Part shown: positions 19,471-26,513 of the stretch, one piece after another
How the letters are laid out: each line of letters starts with the position of its first letter
Numbering within the stretch: position 1 is the first letter of the stretch
From: Scytolyngbya sp. HA4215-MV1
GTDB taxonomy: Bacteria; Cyanobacteriota; Cyanobacteriia; Leptolyngbyales; Leptolyngbyaceae
Assembly: GCA_019359045.1 (NCBI GenBank)
Contig: JAHHIA010000004.1
Span: forward strand, 186,001 to 250,000
DNA: 64,000 nucleotides
Reading direction: 5' to 3'
Position numbers and translations under genes: made by a program
Notes under the pieces: generated by a model
Told to the model about the DNA's origin: nothing
Databases searched by the model: none
The model's input: only the letters and a program-made list of their open reading frames with translations

Positions 19471-21289
19471 GTTTTAGTCCCCTTACGGGGAAGAGGTAAT
19501 GAAACGTGTGGCTGCTAACCGCGCTTGGTGTTCCTTTTCTGGTTTCAGTCCCCTTGCGGGGAAGTGGTGATGAAAGGTGAAAAGATTTTTGCTGAACCCA
19601 GCAACCTCTTGGTTGTTTCAGTCCCCTTGCGGGGAAGTGGTGATGAAAGATCGCTGGTTTTTGGTGCGTGAAGGTAGCGTTATAACCGTTTCAGTCCCCT
19701 TGCGGGGAAGTGGTGATGAAAGAAAGGAGAATTCCGGGAGACGGTTTCAGAAGTAATTCTGATTGGTTTCAGTCCCCTTGCGGGGAAGTGGTGATGAAAG
19801 GCAACTTCTTGTTAGTGACCTCATTAAATTACCAGCGGTTGTGTTTCAGTCCCCTTGCGGGGAAGTGGTGATGAAAGCCTTTTTACCCCAAATGGTTCAA
19901 GGTATACACTAGTTCAAAGTTTCAGTCCCCTTGCGGGGAAGTGGTGATGAAAGGTTGTCCAAGTTCAGAAATGCTAAACTGTGGAGTGAAACTGGTTTCA
20001 GTCCCCTTGCGGGGAAGTGGTGATGAAAGTTGGCTACGGTTACGGTTACGGTTACGGTTACAGTTTTTTGTTTCAGTCCCCTTGCGGGGAAGTGGTGATG
20101 AAAGGAGGGACTGATGCAGGCGGTTCGTGATAACCGTGGGCTGTTTCAGTCCCCTTGCGGGGAAGTGGTGATGAAAGTCATCGGACTCGAGAAGAGTATG
20201 AGGAGGATAAAAAACGTTTCAGTCCCCTTGCGGGGAAGTGGTGATGAAAGCGCCTCAACTAACAGAGGCAACTGTTTCTACGGTGTTTCAGTCCCCTTGC
20301 GGGGAAGTGGTGATGAAAGTTTCCTGGAACCAGCAACTTCAATGTGTCAGAGTATGGTAAGTTTCAGTCCCCTTGCGGGGAAGTGGTGATGAAAGTTATT
20401 ACCGCAGGCTTTACCTTGCTCTTTCTTATTACTGTTTCAGTCCCCTTGCGGGGAAGTGGTGATGAAAGGGGAGCGTCTCAGGGTGGTCTCAACAATGAGA
20501 ATCGTTTCAGTCCCCTTGCGGGGAAGTGGTGATGAAAGTTTCAGACCCAACAAATGCAGCATACCCAAGACTTGAGAGTTTCAGTCCCCTTGCGGGGAAG
20601 TGGTGATGAAAGACTTCTCATTTGTAAACTTTACCCCAGAAAGGACAATGACGTTTCAGTCCCCTTGCGGGGAAGTGGTGATGAAAGAACTCTGTGAGCT
20701 TTGGCTTCATTAATGTGGGAGGAGTTTCAGTCCCCTTGCGGGGAAGTGGTGATGAAAGCGTCGTACTATTGAACGTTTCGGTGGCGACCCAGAAGGGTTG
20801 CGTTTCAGTCCCCTTGCGGGGAAGTGGTGATGAAAGGCACAGTAAGGAGAAGTAGTATGCAGGGTGACTTTGGATCACGTTTCAGTCCCCTTGCGGGGAA
20901 GTGGTGATGAAAGGACATCTCCTTGCTGTGTGCCTATACGACTGCAAGTTTCAGTCCCCTTGCGGGGAAGTGGTGATGAAAGCCTCGGTGCCACTGCGGA
21001 TACGAACGGGGAGGTGAATCCCTACGCAGTTTCAGTCCCCTTGCGGGGAAGTGGTGATGAAAGTACTTCTTCCAAGTTTTGGGGTGCATTGATTATCTTT
21101 GTTTGTTTCAGTCCCCTTGCGGGGAAGTGGTGATGAAAGGGTATTGGCGTATTTTCTTTCTCCGTGTCTCTGACCGGAGGAGTTTCAGTCCCCTTGCGGG
21201 GAAGTGGTGATGAAAGACTTCTGATATGAGTAGGTTACTGACTTTCCCTAAAGTGTTTCAGTCCCCTTGCGGGGAAGTGGTGATGAAAG
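19471..21289 (-). CRISPR. CRISPR array, 25 repeats, 24 spacers
   Basis: Twenty-four identical 35-base repeats plus one degenerate copy (19471-19505, five mismatches), separated by spacers of 34-46 bases. Intact repeats start at 19542, 19615, 19688, 19766, 19843, 19919, 19995, 20070, 20143, 20216, 20285, 20361, 20434, 20504, 20578, 20653, 20724, 20802, 20879, 20948, 21029, 21105, 21182 and 21255. Read on the minus strand the repeat begins CTTTCATC, forms a CCCC-GCAA-GGGG hairpin and ends exactly eight bases later with ACTGAAAC, the classic Cas6 5' handle. The degenerate repeat at the left is then the leader-distal end. Cas6 and the type III-A operon are 13 kb away on the right. Confidence 0.97.
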
Positions 21290-21525
21290 GGTTGCCTTCT
21301 GAAAAGATTTCAGAGTGGGGCTTCCCAAGGGCGAATTTACACAGGTCTAATTTGCAATGAATTAGAGGAGGCTTAAGCACAGCTTGACTGAAAACGAGCT
21401 GACCAAAACTCTTGCCTGGTAAACCTTTTACAGAGGTCGACGAAGTTATGCGGTTTTCAAGGTTCGAGGGAGGGGTGTAAATCCCGCTCACTTCCCTATT
21501 ATGCTTGAACCAATTAAAAAGTCAA
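21290..21525 (-). promoter_or_regulatory. CRISPR leader with sigma-70-like promoter
   Basis: The 200-odd bases between the leader-proximal repeat (21255-21289) and cas2. On the minus strand, TTGACT (21520-21525) and CATAAT (21498-21503) are spaced 16 bases apart, giving a predicted transcription start near 21490 and a leader of about 200 bases. The -35 box lies inside one arm of the cas2 terminator hairpin. No protein-coding frame in this interval is credible. Confidence 0.65.
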
Positions 21526-21544
21526 TAGAAAATTCTCTATTGAC
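21515..21544 (-). terminator. Terminator downstream of cas2
   Basis: A perfect nine-base-pair inverted repeat (GTCAATAGA at 21521-21529, TCTATTGAC at 21536-21544) with a six-base loop; on the minus strand it is followed by TTTTTAATT. It is placed 67 bases after the cas2 stop. Its downstream arm doubles as the -35 region of the CRISPR leader promoter. Confidence 0.65.
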
Positions 21545-21610
21545 CTGTTTAGCTGGGAATCAAAGGGCTTTGTCCTTGTTTGTCCTGCTGTGTAGCGGTA
21601 GCAGGTTGTC

Positions 21611-21886
21611 TCAAACGATGTAGACGGCAGGTGGTGCTTGGGGCGGGGCGCTGCCCACCGTCAACGTTCGGGGGACTGCATCCACCGGAATCCAATAAAA
21701 CCGCACGTTATCCTCAGCAGGCTTCACCTGACGTTTCACCTGCGTGTACAAGGTCTTCATTTCTTGCAATGAAAGGAAACACTCAAACACGCTCTCTTGC
21801 ACTCGCCGACCATAACCTTCCAAGAAAGTGGCAAGGCGATCGCGGCGGCGATCGTCGGCAATGTCATACACCACAAGGACTAGCAT
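21611..21886 (-). CDS. cas2: CRISPR-associated Cas2 (orphan)
   Basis: A 91-residue Cas2, the dimeric ferredoxin-fold partner of Cas1 in spacer integration. MLVLVVYDIADDRRR gives the first strand with conserved Asp8, followed by LATFLEGYGRRVQESVFECFL and the strand NVRFYWIPVD. It lies between the array leader and unrelated genes. No cas1 is present anywhere in the window, so integration would need Cas1 supplied from elsewhere. The normal length and intact Asp argue against a pseudogene. Confidence 0.9.
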   Translation of the reverse strand: MLVLVVYDIADDRRRDRLATFLEGYGRRVQESVFECFLSLQEMKTLYTQVKRQVKPAEDNVRFYWIPVDAVPRTLTVGSAPPQAPPAVYIV

Positions 21887-21953
21887 CAGGCTTACTCTCT
21901 GGGGGTTGTCTTATACCAATTTCCAAAAATAGCGCTACAGATGAGCGTCTTCT

Positions 21954-21981
21954 GTAGGGGCGTACGGCCGTACGCCCCTAC
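21954..21981. repeat. 28-bp perfect palindrome
   Basis: GTAGGGGCGTACGG followed by its exact reverse complement. The outer bases match the terminal sequence of the GTAGGGGCG... element family found at 19.1, 24.4, 60.0 and 63.0 kb, so this is probably a minimal or deleted member. Confidence 0.7.
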
Positions 21982-22142
21982 GAGGATATGTAAATGGAAT
22001 TGAGAGAATTATTCTTACCGGGCTATTGGGTCGGGCGGATAAACGGCTGGTAGAGCTGAGAAGACTGCAAGCACTGTTTGTAATTCTGCACTTGTAGATC
22101 GCTCCTTCATAGCCGCGTAACTGGTTGAGATCAGATTTAAAT

Positions 22143-22209
22143 GTAGGATGGGTTAGCGTTAGCGTAACCCATGCGGGAGTTGGGTTTCGTACCTCAACCC
22201 AACCTACGC
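22143..22209. repeat. GTAGG(A/T)TGGGTTAGCG palindromic repeat
   Basis: A 67-base imperfect palindrome starting GTAGGATGGGTTAGCGTTAG and ending AACCCAACCTACG. Relatives lie at 44318-44400, 51017-51085 and inside the MITE at 52952-53091. It fills the gap between cas2 and the next gene together with unassigned sequence. Confidence 0.6.
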
Positions 22210-22351
22210 AAGTGTTATATTCAATTGCACTCAGCTACTTTTAGACAGAATGGGTGTTGGGTCAGTGAAACAGAGGGGAGTAGATGAAGCAGATGGGAGA
22301 TGGATTGGGGTGATAGAGTAACTCCATGTCTGGCGTTGTTTGGAGTCTGTC

Positions 22352-23089
22352 ATGCTAGGGTCGATCGTCTGGTCTCCTTGCCCTGCCTGGATCGGGTGGC
22401 TTGCCCAAGCTTCACCCCCTCCCCCGGCGGCTCAGTCCGTGGATGCTGCCACCGTCGAATTGCTCAAAGGACAGTTTCAGTCGCTCACTACCAGCTTCAA
22501 CATCTACGTTGGGTTGCTCAGCGCTGTCACCGTGCTCTTTGTCGGGGTAGCTGCCTGGTTGTTTAAGCGCACCCTGAGCGAAGCCAAACAGGAAGTGGAT
22601 CAATTGGTCAAAGCAGAAGTGCGACGCACGATCGCTGAGAGCATCAAGAACCGGGTGGAGTATCTGGAGCAGATCCTGGAACGGGAGCAAGTTCCCAGTT
22701 TTGTCACAGTGGATTATGTGTTGCAAATGGCGGCAGGCACGTTGCCCAAAGAGTATCGCTTACTGAATGCCCGGTTTCCCCGCATCAAGCCGCGCAAGCT
22801 AGATAGCCGCAAGTTTACAGGCGATGTGGTGGTGCTGGATTTGGTCAACTATGTGCCAACGGGGAGTGAGTTGACCGAAGCGGAACTGGAACAGATTTTG
22901 CAAGAGACGATCGATAAGATGTCGCCAGAGTCGGTGCTGTCGGTTTATGTACGGGGACACTACAAGGCGATCGCAGCTTTGAGTCAGAAAGTGAATTACT
23001 ATACAGCGACCAATATTCCCACTCAGTTGTTGGGCAATGTGATCAATTCTGCTTATGTTGCCTATACGCTCCGAGATGCAGAGGAATAG
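22352..23089 (+). CDS. Membrane protein of unknown function in the CRISPR island
   Basis: A 245-residue protein. The ATG at 22352 has GGAG six bases upstream and is preferred to the TTG at 22340. A first hydrophobic segment (about 4-20) may be a signal, and a clear transmembrane helix lies near 47-66 (YVGLLSAVTVLFVGVAAWLF). A coiled coil of about 40 residues follows (LSEAKQEVDQLVKAEVRRTI). The C-terminal soluble domain (about 135-240) has strands such as DVVVLDLVNYVP and VLSVYVRGHYKAIAAL. I do not recognise the family. Its place between cas2 and TIR-SAVED makes it a candidate accessory, but this rests on position only. Confidence 0.6.
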   Translation: MLGSIVWSPCPAWIGWLAQASPPPPAAQSVDAATVELLKGQFQSLTTSFNIYVGLLSAVTVLFVGVAAWLFKRTLSEAKQEVDQLVKAEVRRTIAESIKNRVEYLEQILEREQVPSFVTVDYVLQMAAGTLPKEYRLLNARFPRIKPRKLDSRKFTGDVVVLDLVNYVPTGSELTEAELEQILQETIDKMSPESVLSVYVRGHYKAIAALSQKVNYYTATNIPTQLLGNVINSAYVAYTLRDAEE

Positions 23090-23125
23090 GCTGGGGCGAT
23101 TGGGATGCCCCCCGGTCAATGACTC

Positions 23126-23158
23126 AGCCCCCCGCAATCTCGAAGATCGCGGGGGGCT
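23126..23158. terminator. GC-rich hairpin, probable terminator
   Basis: AGCCCCCCGC pairs with GCGGGGGGCT across a 13-base interval between the stops of two convergent genes (23089 plus, 23204 minus). There is no strong T-tract on either strand, so termination efficiency is uncertain. Confidence 0.55.
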
Positions 23159-23203
23159 TGGCAGGGCTGCTACAGTCCAAAATCGACTGTCTAAAGTCCA
23201 ACC

Positions 23204-23632
23204 TCAATTGTGATTAATACTTGCCCCATTGGAGACAGCCATGTTTTGAGAAGAATTGCTGACCAAAGTCCCAGACGAAGCCGTTGCCGAGACTTGTTTT
23301 TTGACCCGGTTGTAACGACTGGGCGGTTTGCCGCCTGCCATCTCATATTCCTTACTATCTTTGCCATACATGGCAGCTACTGCACTGAGAATCCGCGACG
23401 ATAGCGCGGAGACCGATGCCTCGATTTCAGAAAATTCAATGCGGGTGCGATCGGCTTCGGCAAGGGCAGCATTATGCGTCTGTAAGCGGCTATCAGAAGA
23501 TTCGATCAAATCTGCATAATCTTTTAGCGTTAAGCCGTTGCCCAAGTCCAGGGTTGGATTAACCGATTGCAGCCCACGCAAGCGGGTTTGGGCTTTTTCT
23601 AAAATAGTAGAGCGACGTTTTTGATAAGCCAT
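23204..23632 (-). CDS. Conserved-looking hypothetical protein
   Basis: A 142-residue, mostly helical soluble protein. It begins MAYQKRRSTILEKAQTRLRG, has a central helix-rich part (DYADLIESSDSRLQTHNAALAEADRTR..) and a basic motif GGKPPSRYNRVKK at about 102-114, and ends in a low-complexity serine/asparagine tail. No named domain is apparent. It lies convergent with the membrane protein gene. Composition and length support a real gene. Confidence 0.6.
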   Translation of the reverse strand: MAYQKRRSTILEKAQTRLRGLQSVNPTLDLGNGLTLKDYADLIESSDSRLQTHNAALAEADRTRIEFSEIEASVSALSSRILSAVAAMYGKDSKEYEMAGGKPPSRYNRVKKQVSATASSGTLVSNSSQNMAVSNGASINHN

Positions 23633-23789
23633 CGCGTAAAGTTCCTCCAGATGCTTGATGGATGACTGATGACTTGCTTAAGTTGCCCCAGCCGAGGTTG
23701 CTCTAAACTCCGTAATTTTTTGTAATCTGCTTGATTGCTTGCGCTGCGATCGCGTTTTTTCTGTAATTTCCCTTAGGATCACAGATTAA

Positions 23790-24380
23790 TAGGACTTACG
23801 CAGAGAGATCCCCCAACCCCCTTAAAAAGGAGGCTTTCGGAGTTTCCCCCTTTTTAAGGCTATCGTGTACACACAAGTAATTAGTGATGTCGTTGAGTAG
23901 GTTGATCCCCCTAAATCTCCGCGCTGGCACGCCGCTGCGCTAGAAAAAAGGGGGACTTTGAAATCTGAAGCCCCCCTTTTCAAAGGGGGTTGGGGGGATC
24001 TCCAGGGTTTCGCCTTGAATCTGAGATTTGTGTGTACACCGTAGCTTTTTAAGGGGGGTTGGGGGGATCTCCAGGGGTTTCGCCTTGAATCTGAGATTTG
24101 TGTGTACACCGTAGCCTTTTTAAGGGGGTTGGGGGGATCTCCAGGGGTTTCGCCTTGAATCTGAGATTTGTGTGTACACCGTAGCCTTTCAAGAGGGGTT
24201 GGGGGGATCTCCAGGGGTTTCGCCTTGAATCTGAGATTTGTGTGTACACCGTAGCCTTTCAAGAGGGGTTGGGGGGATCTCCAGGGGTTTCGCCTTGAAT
24301 CTGAGATTTGTGTGTACACCGTAGCTTTTTAAGGGGGCAAGGAGGGATCAGGGTTGTAAGCTTCAAGTGCGTAAGTCCTA
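23790..24380. mobile_element. 591-bp element with 12-bp TIRs, ATTAA target duplication and internal 70-bp tandem repeats
   Basis: Terminal inverted repeats TAGGACTTACGC (23790-23801) and GCGTAAGTCCTA (24369-24380) are perfect, and ATTAA flanks both sides (23785-23789, 24381-24385). Removing the element restores a sequence that aligns with the intact repeat at 62990-63120, so it inserted into that older element. No transposase is encoded. The long minus-strand frame across it is a by-product of the tandem repeats. Confidence 0.8.
23984..24338. repeat. Five tandem copies of a 70-bp unit
   Basis: The marker TGTGTACACC recurs at 24031, 24101, 24171, 24241 and 24311. Each unit contains GGGGGGATCTCCAGG, CGCCTTGAATCTGAGATTTG and TGTGTACACCGTAGC. 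Since 70 is not a multiple of three, the apparent minus-strand protein is the same repeat read in three successive frames. Confidence 0.9.
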
Positions 24381-24500
24381 ATTAATTAAGATGTCATTCT
24401 CGGCGCAGGGGCGTGGCATTCAGTAAAACGTTTTCGCATTGCCCTAGAAACCTCAGCCGAATGCCGCGCCCCTACAGTAGAATTCGGTGTTATTGAATCC
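24381..24500 (-). repeat. GTAGGGGCGYGGCATTCGG-family element, interrupted copy
   Basis: The reverse complement of this stretch aligns almost base for base with 62990-63098, including inner inverted repeats around GGGGCGTGGCATTC. Its missing end (AGGATCACAG) is found at 23775-23784, on the far side of the 591-base insertion. Confidence 0.75.
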
Positions 24501-24505
24501 GTATT

Positions 24506-24558
24506 AAGGGGGATTTAGGGGGATCTCCTAAGTGTCACATTCTCAATTTAAATTGGTA
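24506..24558 (+). repeat. Right-end remnant of the 194-bp MITE
   Basis: The 53 bases are identical to the last 53 bases of the element at 18760-18953, ending CAATTTAAATTGGTA. The left three quarters are absent. Confidence 0.75.
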
Positions 24559-24572
24559 TAAGATATGGCTTT

Positions 24573-24983
24573 GTGAGCCTCAAAACTGGTTTTGAATGCC
24601 TGTTTCGGACACTCAGAAGCGATTTCGGACACCTCAGAAGCGATTTCGGACACCTCAGAAGCGATTTCAGACACCTCAAAAACCGTTTCGGACGCCTCAG
24701 AAGCGGTTTCAGACACCTCAGAAGCGATTGCAGACACCTCAAAAACGATTTCGGACACCTCAGAAGCGATTTCAGACACCCCAAAAACGATTTCGGACAC
24801 CTCAAAAACGGTTTCAGATACCTCAAAAACCGTTTCGGACACCTCAACAATGATTTTGGATGCCTCAACAATGATTTCGGATGCCTTGAGAAGAAGCTGA
24901 TGCAAGAGTGGATGCAAAAAAGCAATGCGATTTTAGATTTGATGCAAGATAATGAAGCGAAAGCTATTGGACCGCTTAGCTAG
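24573..24983 (+). CDS. Heptad-repeat (coiled-coil) protein upstream of TIR-SAVED
   Basis: A 136-residue frame starting at GTG. Residues about 14-108 are some 13 copies of a seven-residue repeat of the type LRSDFGH or LKNDFGH, encoded by a 21-base tandem repeat (24606-24889). Leucine and phenylalanine alternate at 4- and 3-residue spacing, the signature of a parallel coiled coil. A non-repetitive tail (KKLMQEWMQKSNAILDLMQD) follows. The stop is 15 bases before the TIR-SAVED ATG, suggesting co-translation. Because the unit length is a multiple of three, other frames on both strands are also open. I prefer this one for its non-repeat tail and its position. Confidence 0.5.
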   Translation: MSLKTGFECLFRTLRSDFGHLRSDFGHLRSDFRHLKNRFGRLRSGFRHLRSDCRHLKNDFGHLRSDFRHPKNDFGHLKNGFRYLKNRFGHLNNDFGCLNNDFGCLEKKLMQEWMQKSNAILDLMQDNEAKAIGPLS

Positions 24984-24998
24984 CTCCCAATTTTTGCC

Positions 24999-26219
24999 AT
25001 GACACCTGTGACCGTTTTCTTCTCCTATTCCCATCGCGATGAGAAACTGCGCGATAAGCTGGCACTGCATTTGGCACTGTTGCAGAAGCAGGGCGTGATC
25101 CAGTCCTGGCACGATCGCAAAATCATGGCAGGGATGGAATGGGCACAGGCGATCGATGATAATCTCAACACTGCCGAAATCATTTTGCTGTTGGTCAGTG
25201 ACAACTTTTTGGCATCAGACTATTGCTACGACATTGAGATGCAACGGGCAATGGAGCGCCATGCAGCCCAAGAAGCCCTGGTGGTGCCAATTATTCTCAA
25301 GCCTGTGGACTGGAGTGGGGCGCCCTTTGGTAAACTCCAGGCATTTCCCAAGGATGCCAAACCCGTGACCAAGTGGAGCAATCGGGATGAGGCGTTTATG
25401 AATATTGCTCAGGGGATTCGCACGGTGGCAAACACTCTGAGAGAACGCCCTCCAACGGTTTCAAAGGCTGCCCCAGTGACCGCTAAGTTGCAAATTCATG
25501 GCTGGAAACACCAAGCTGCTGATCAGCTACCAGATGTAGAACTGGATTGGACACCCTACTTTAATCTGGATGCCAGACCCCAACGCCAGGTGGCTGATCT
25601 CCAAACTTGGCATACGATTTTGCTGCCCCAACTGAAACAAGTCCGAGATCAATTAACAGGAGGACGAGCCAACCTAACTCTCGATATTCAAGGACTGTTA
25701 CCCCTCTCTGCTGCTTTGATCATTGGCACTGTTTTTCAAGATGCGGCTGGCTATACACTGCAAACTACCCAACGCACAGTGGGAAACAATCAGATTTGGC
25801 GATCGAATGCCAGTCCTTCCAGTTTGAAATTTAAAGTTGTTGAAGAACACGGGACGCCAGGCGATGATCTGTTGATGATTTTTGCGATTAGCGGCTCATC
25901 TTGGGCAGAGATGGGCACTGTTTACACCCACTCCAAGGAACAATTTAACGCAATGATCTATGTTGAACCAGAAACGGGGACTGGAGAACAATCTTTGGGG
26001 TCAGATGCTGATGCGATCGCGCTTGCTCTTCATGCGAAAACATTGATTCAGCACTACCGGGATCAATACCAAGCGAAACGCATTCACTTAATTTTCTATA
26101 CGCCAATGGGATTTTGCCTGTTTTTAGGCAGTCGCTTGAGATTAGTCGGGGATGTTATTCCTTATGAACGGGTTGCTTATGGTATCTATCAGCCCTCTGC
26201 TGAGCTGCAAACGGGGTGA
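24999..26219 (+). CDS. TIR-SAVED effector (putative cyclic-oligonucleotide-activated NADase)
   Basis: A 406-residue two-domain protein. The TIR domain (about 1-145) has VFFSYSHRDEKLRDKLALHL, a SWHDRKI box and SDNFLASDYCYDIEM, whose Glu80 aligns with the catalytic glutamate of NAD-cleaving TIRs. The SAVED domain (about 160-403) shows LLPLSAALIIGTVF, DADAIALALHAKTLI and the typical end RIHLIFYTPMGFCLFLGSRL. SAVED domains bind cyclic tri- or tetranucleotides, and TIR-SAVED proteins are known CBASS effectors that oligomerise and deplete NAD+. No CD-NTase lies nearby. The next plus-strand gene is cyclase-competent cas10, so Cas10-made cyclic oligoadenylate is the inferred activator. Confidence 0.88.
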   Translation: MTPVTVFFSYSHRDEKLRDKLALHLALLQKQGVIQSWHDRKIMAGMEWAQAIDDNLNTAEIILLLVSDNFLASDYCYDIEMQRAMERHAAQEALVVPIILKPVDWSGAPFGKLQAFPKDAKPVTKWSNRDEAFMNIAQGIRTVANTLRERPPTVSKAAPVTAKLQIHGWKHQAADQLPDVELDWTPYFNLDARPQRQVADLQTWHTILLPQLKQVRDQLTGGRANLTLDIQGLLPLSAALIIGTVFQDAAGYTLQTTQRTVGNNQIWRSNASPSSLKFKVVEEHGTPGDDLLMIFAISGSSWAEMGTVYTHSKEQFNAMIYVEPETGTGEQSLGSDADAIALALHAKTLIQHYRDQYQAKRIHLIFYTPMGFCLFLGSRLRLVGDVIPYERVAYGIYQPSAELQTG

Positions 26220-26513
26220 GAGTAGCCATCCTTAGGGTGAGTCAAGCCCTGGTGTTGATTGCATAGAGTGTGTTAGGCAACACCGTAACGCACCCTTGAT
26301 GTGTTTTGGTTTGTTACATCGTTGTCATTAAACGTAGGATGGGCAAAGGGCTGTGCCCGTGCCCATCGATAAGCAGATGATGGGCTAACGTCCGCGATAA
26401 GCTACAGGCTGACGTTCTGATTTTTCTTTGCTAAAGTAGACAAATTACTTTGCCGAAGACAATTTGTTCGATAATGACGATCTCACTGGATAACGATCAA
26501 AGCCCCAAACGCC
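26220..26513. other. Intergenic region upstream of csm1
   Basis: 294 bases with no gene. It holds one arm-pair of the GTAGGATGGGCAAAGGGC... palindromic repeat (26334-26390; relative at 56499-56576) and the expected promoter region of the csm operon. No clear Shine-Dalgarno precedes the csm1 ATG, and I could not identify a convincing -35/-10 pair. Confidence 0.5.

Noticed and set aside
20114-21133. Open frames such as 20114-20389, 20344-20532 and 20864-21133
   Set aside because: They are translations of CRISPR repeats (SVPLRGSGDES recurring), not genes.
19471-21289. Plus-strand transcription of the array
   Set aside because: The repeat can be read with a GATGAAAG end, but the hairpin then sits 15 bases from the 3' end and the degenerate repeat would be next to the leader.
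23822-24319. 165-residue minus-strand frame with repeated peptide motifs
   Set aside because: It is the 70-base tandem repeat read in three successive frames; no ribosome site and no family.
24543-24925. Minus-strand heptad-repeat frames across 24.5-24.9 kb
   Set aside because: They arise because the 21-base unit keeps several frames open; the plus-strand frame has a non-repetitive tail and sits just before TIR-SAVED.
24999-26219. Stand-alone CBASS operon
   Set aside because: No CD-NTase or other CBASS gene is adjacent; the only cyclase candidate is Cas10.
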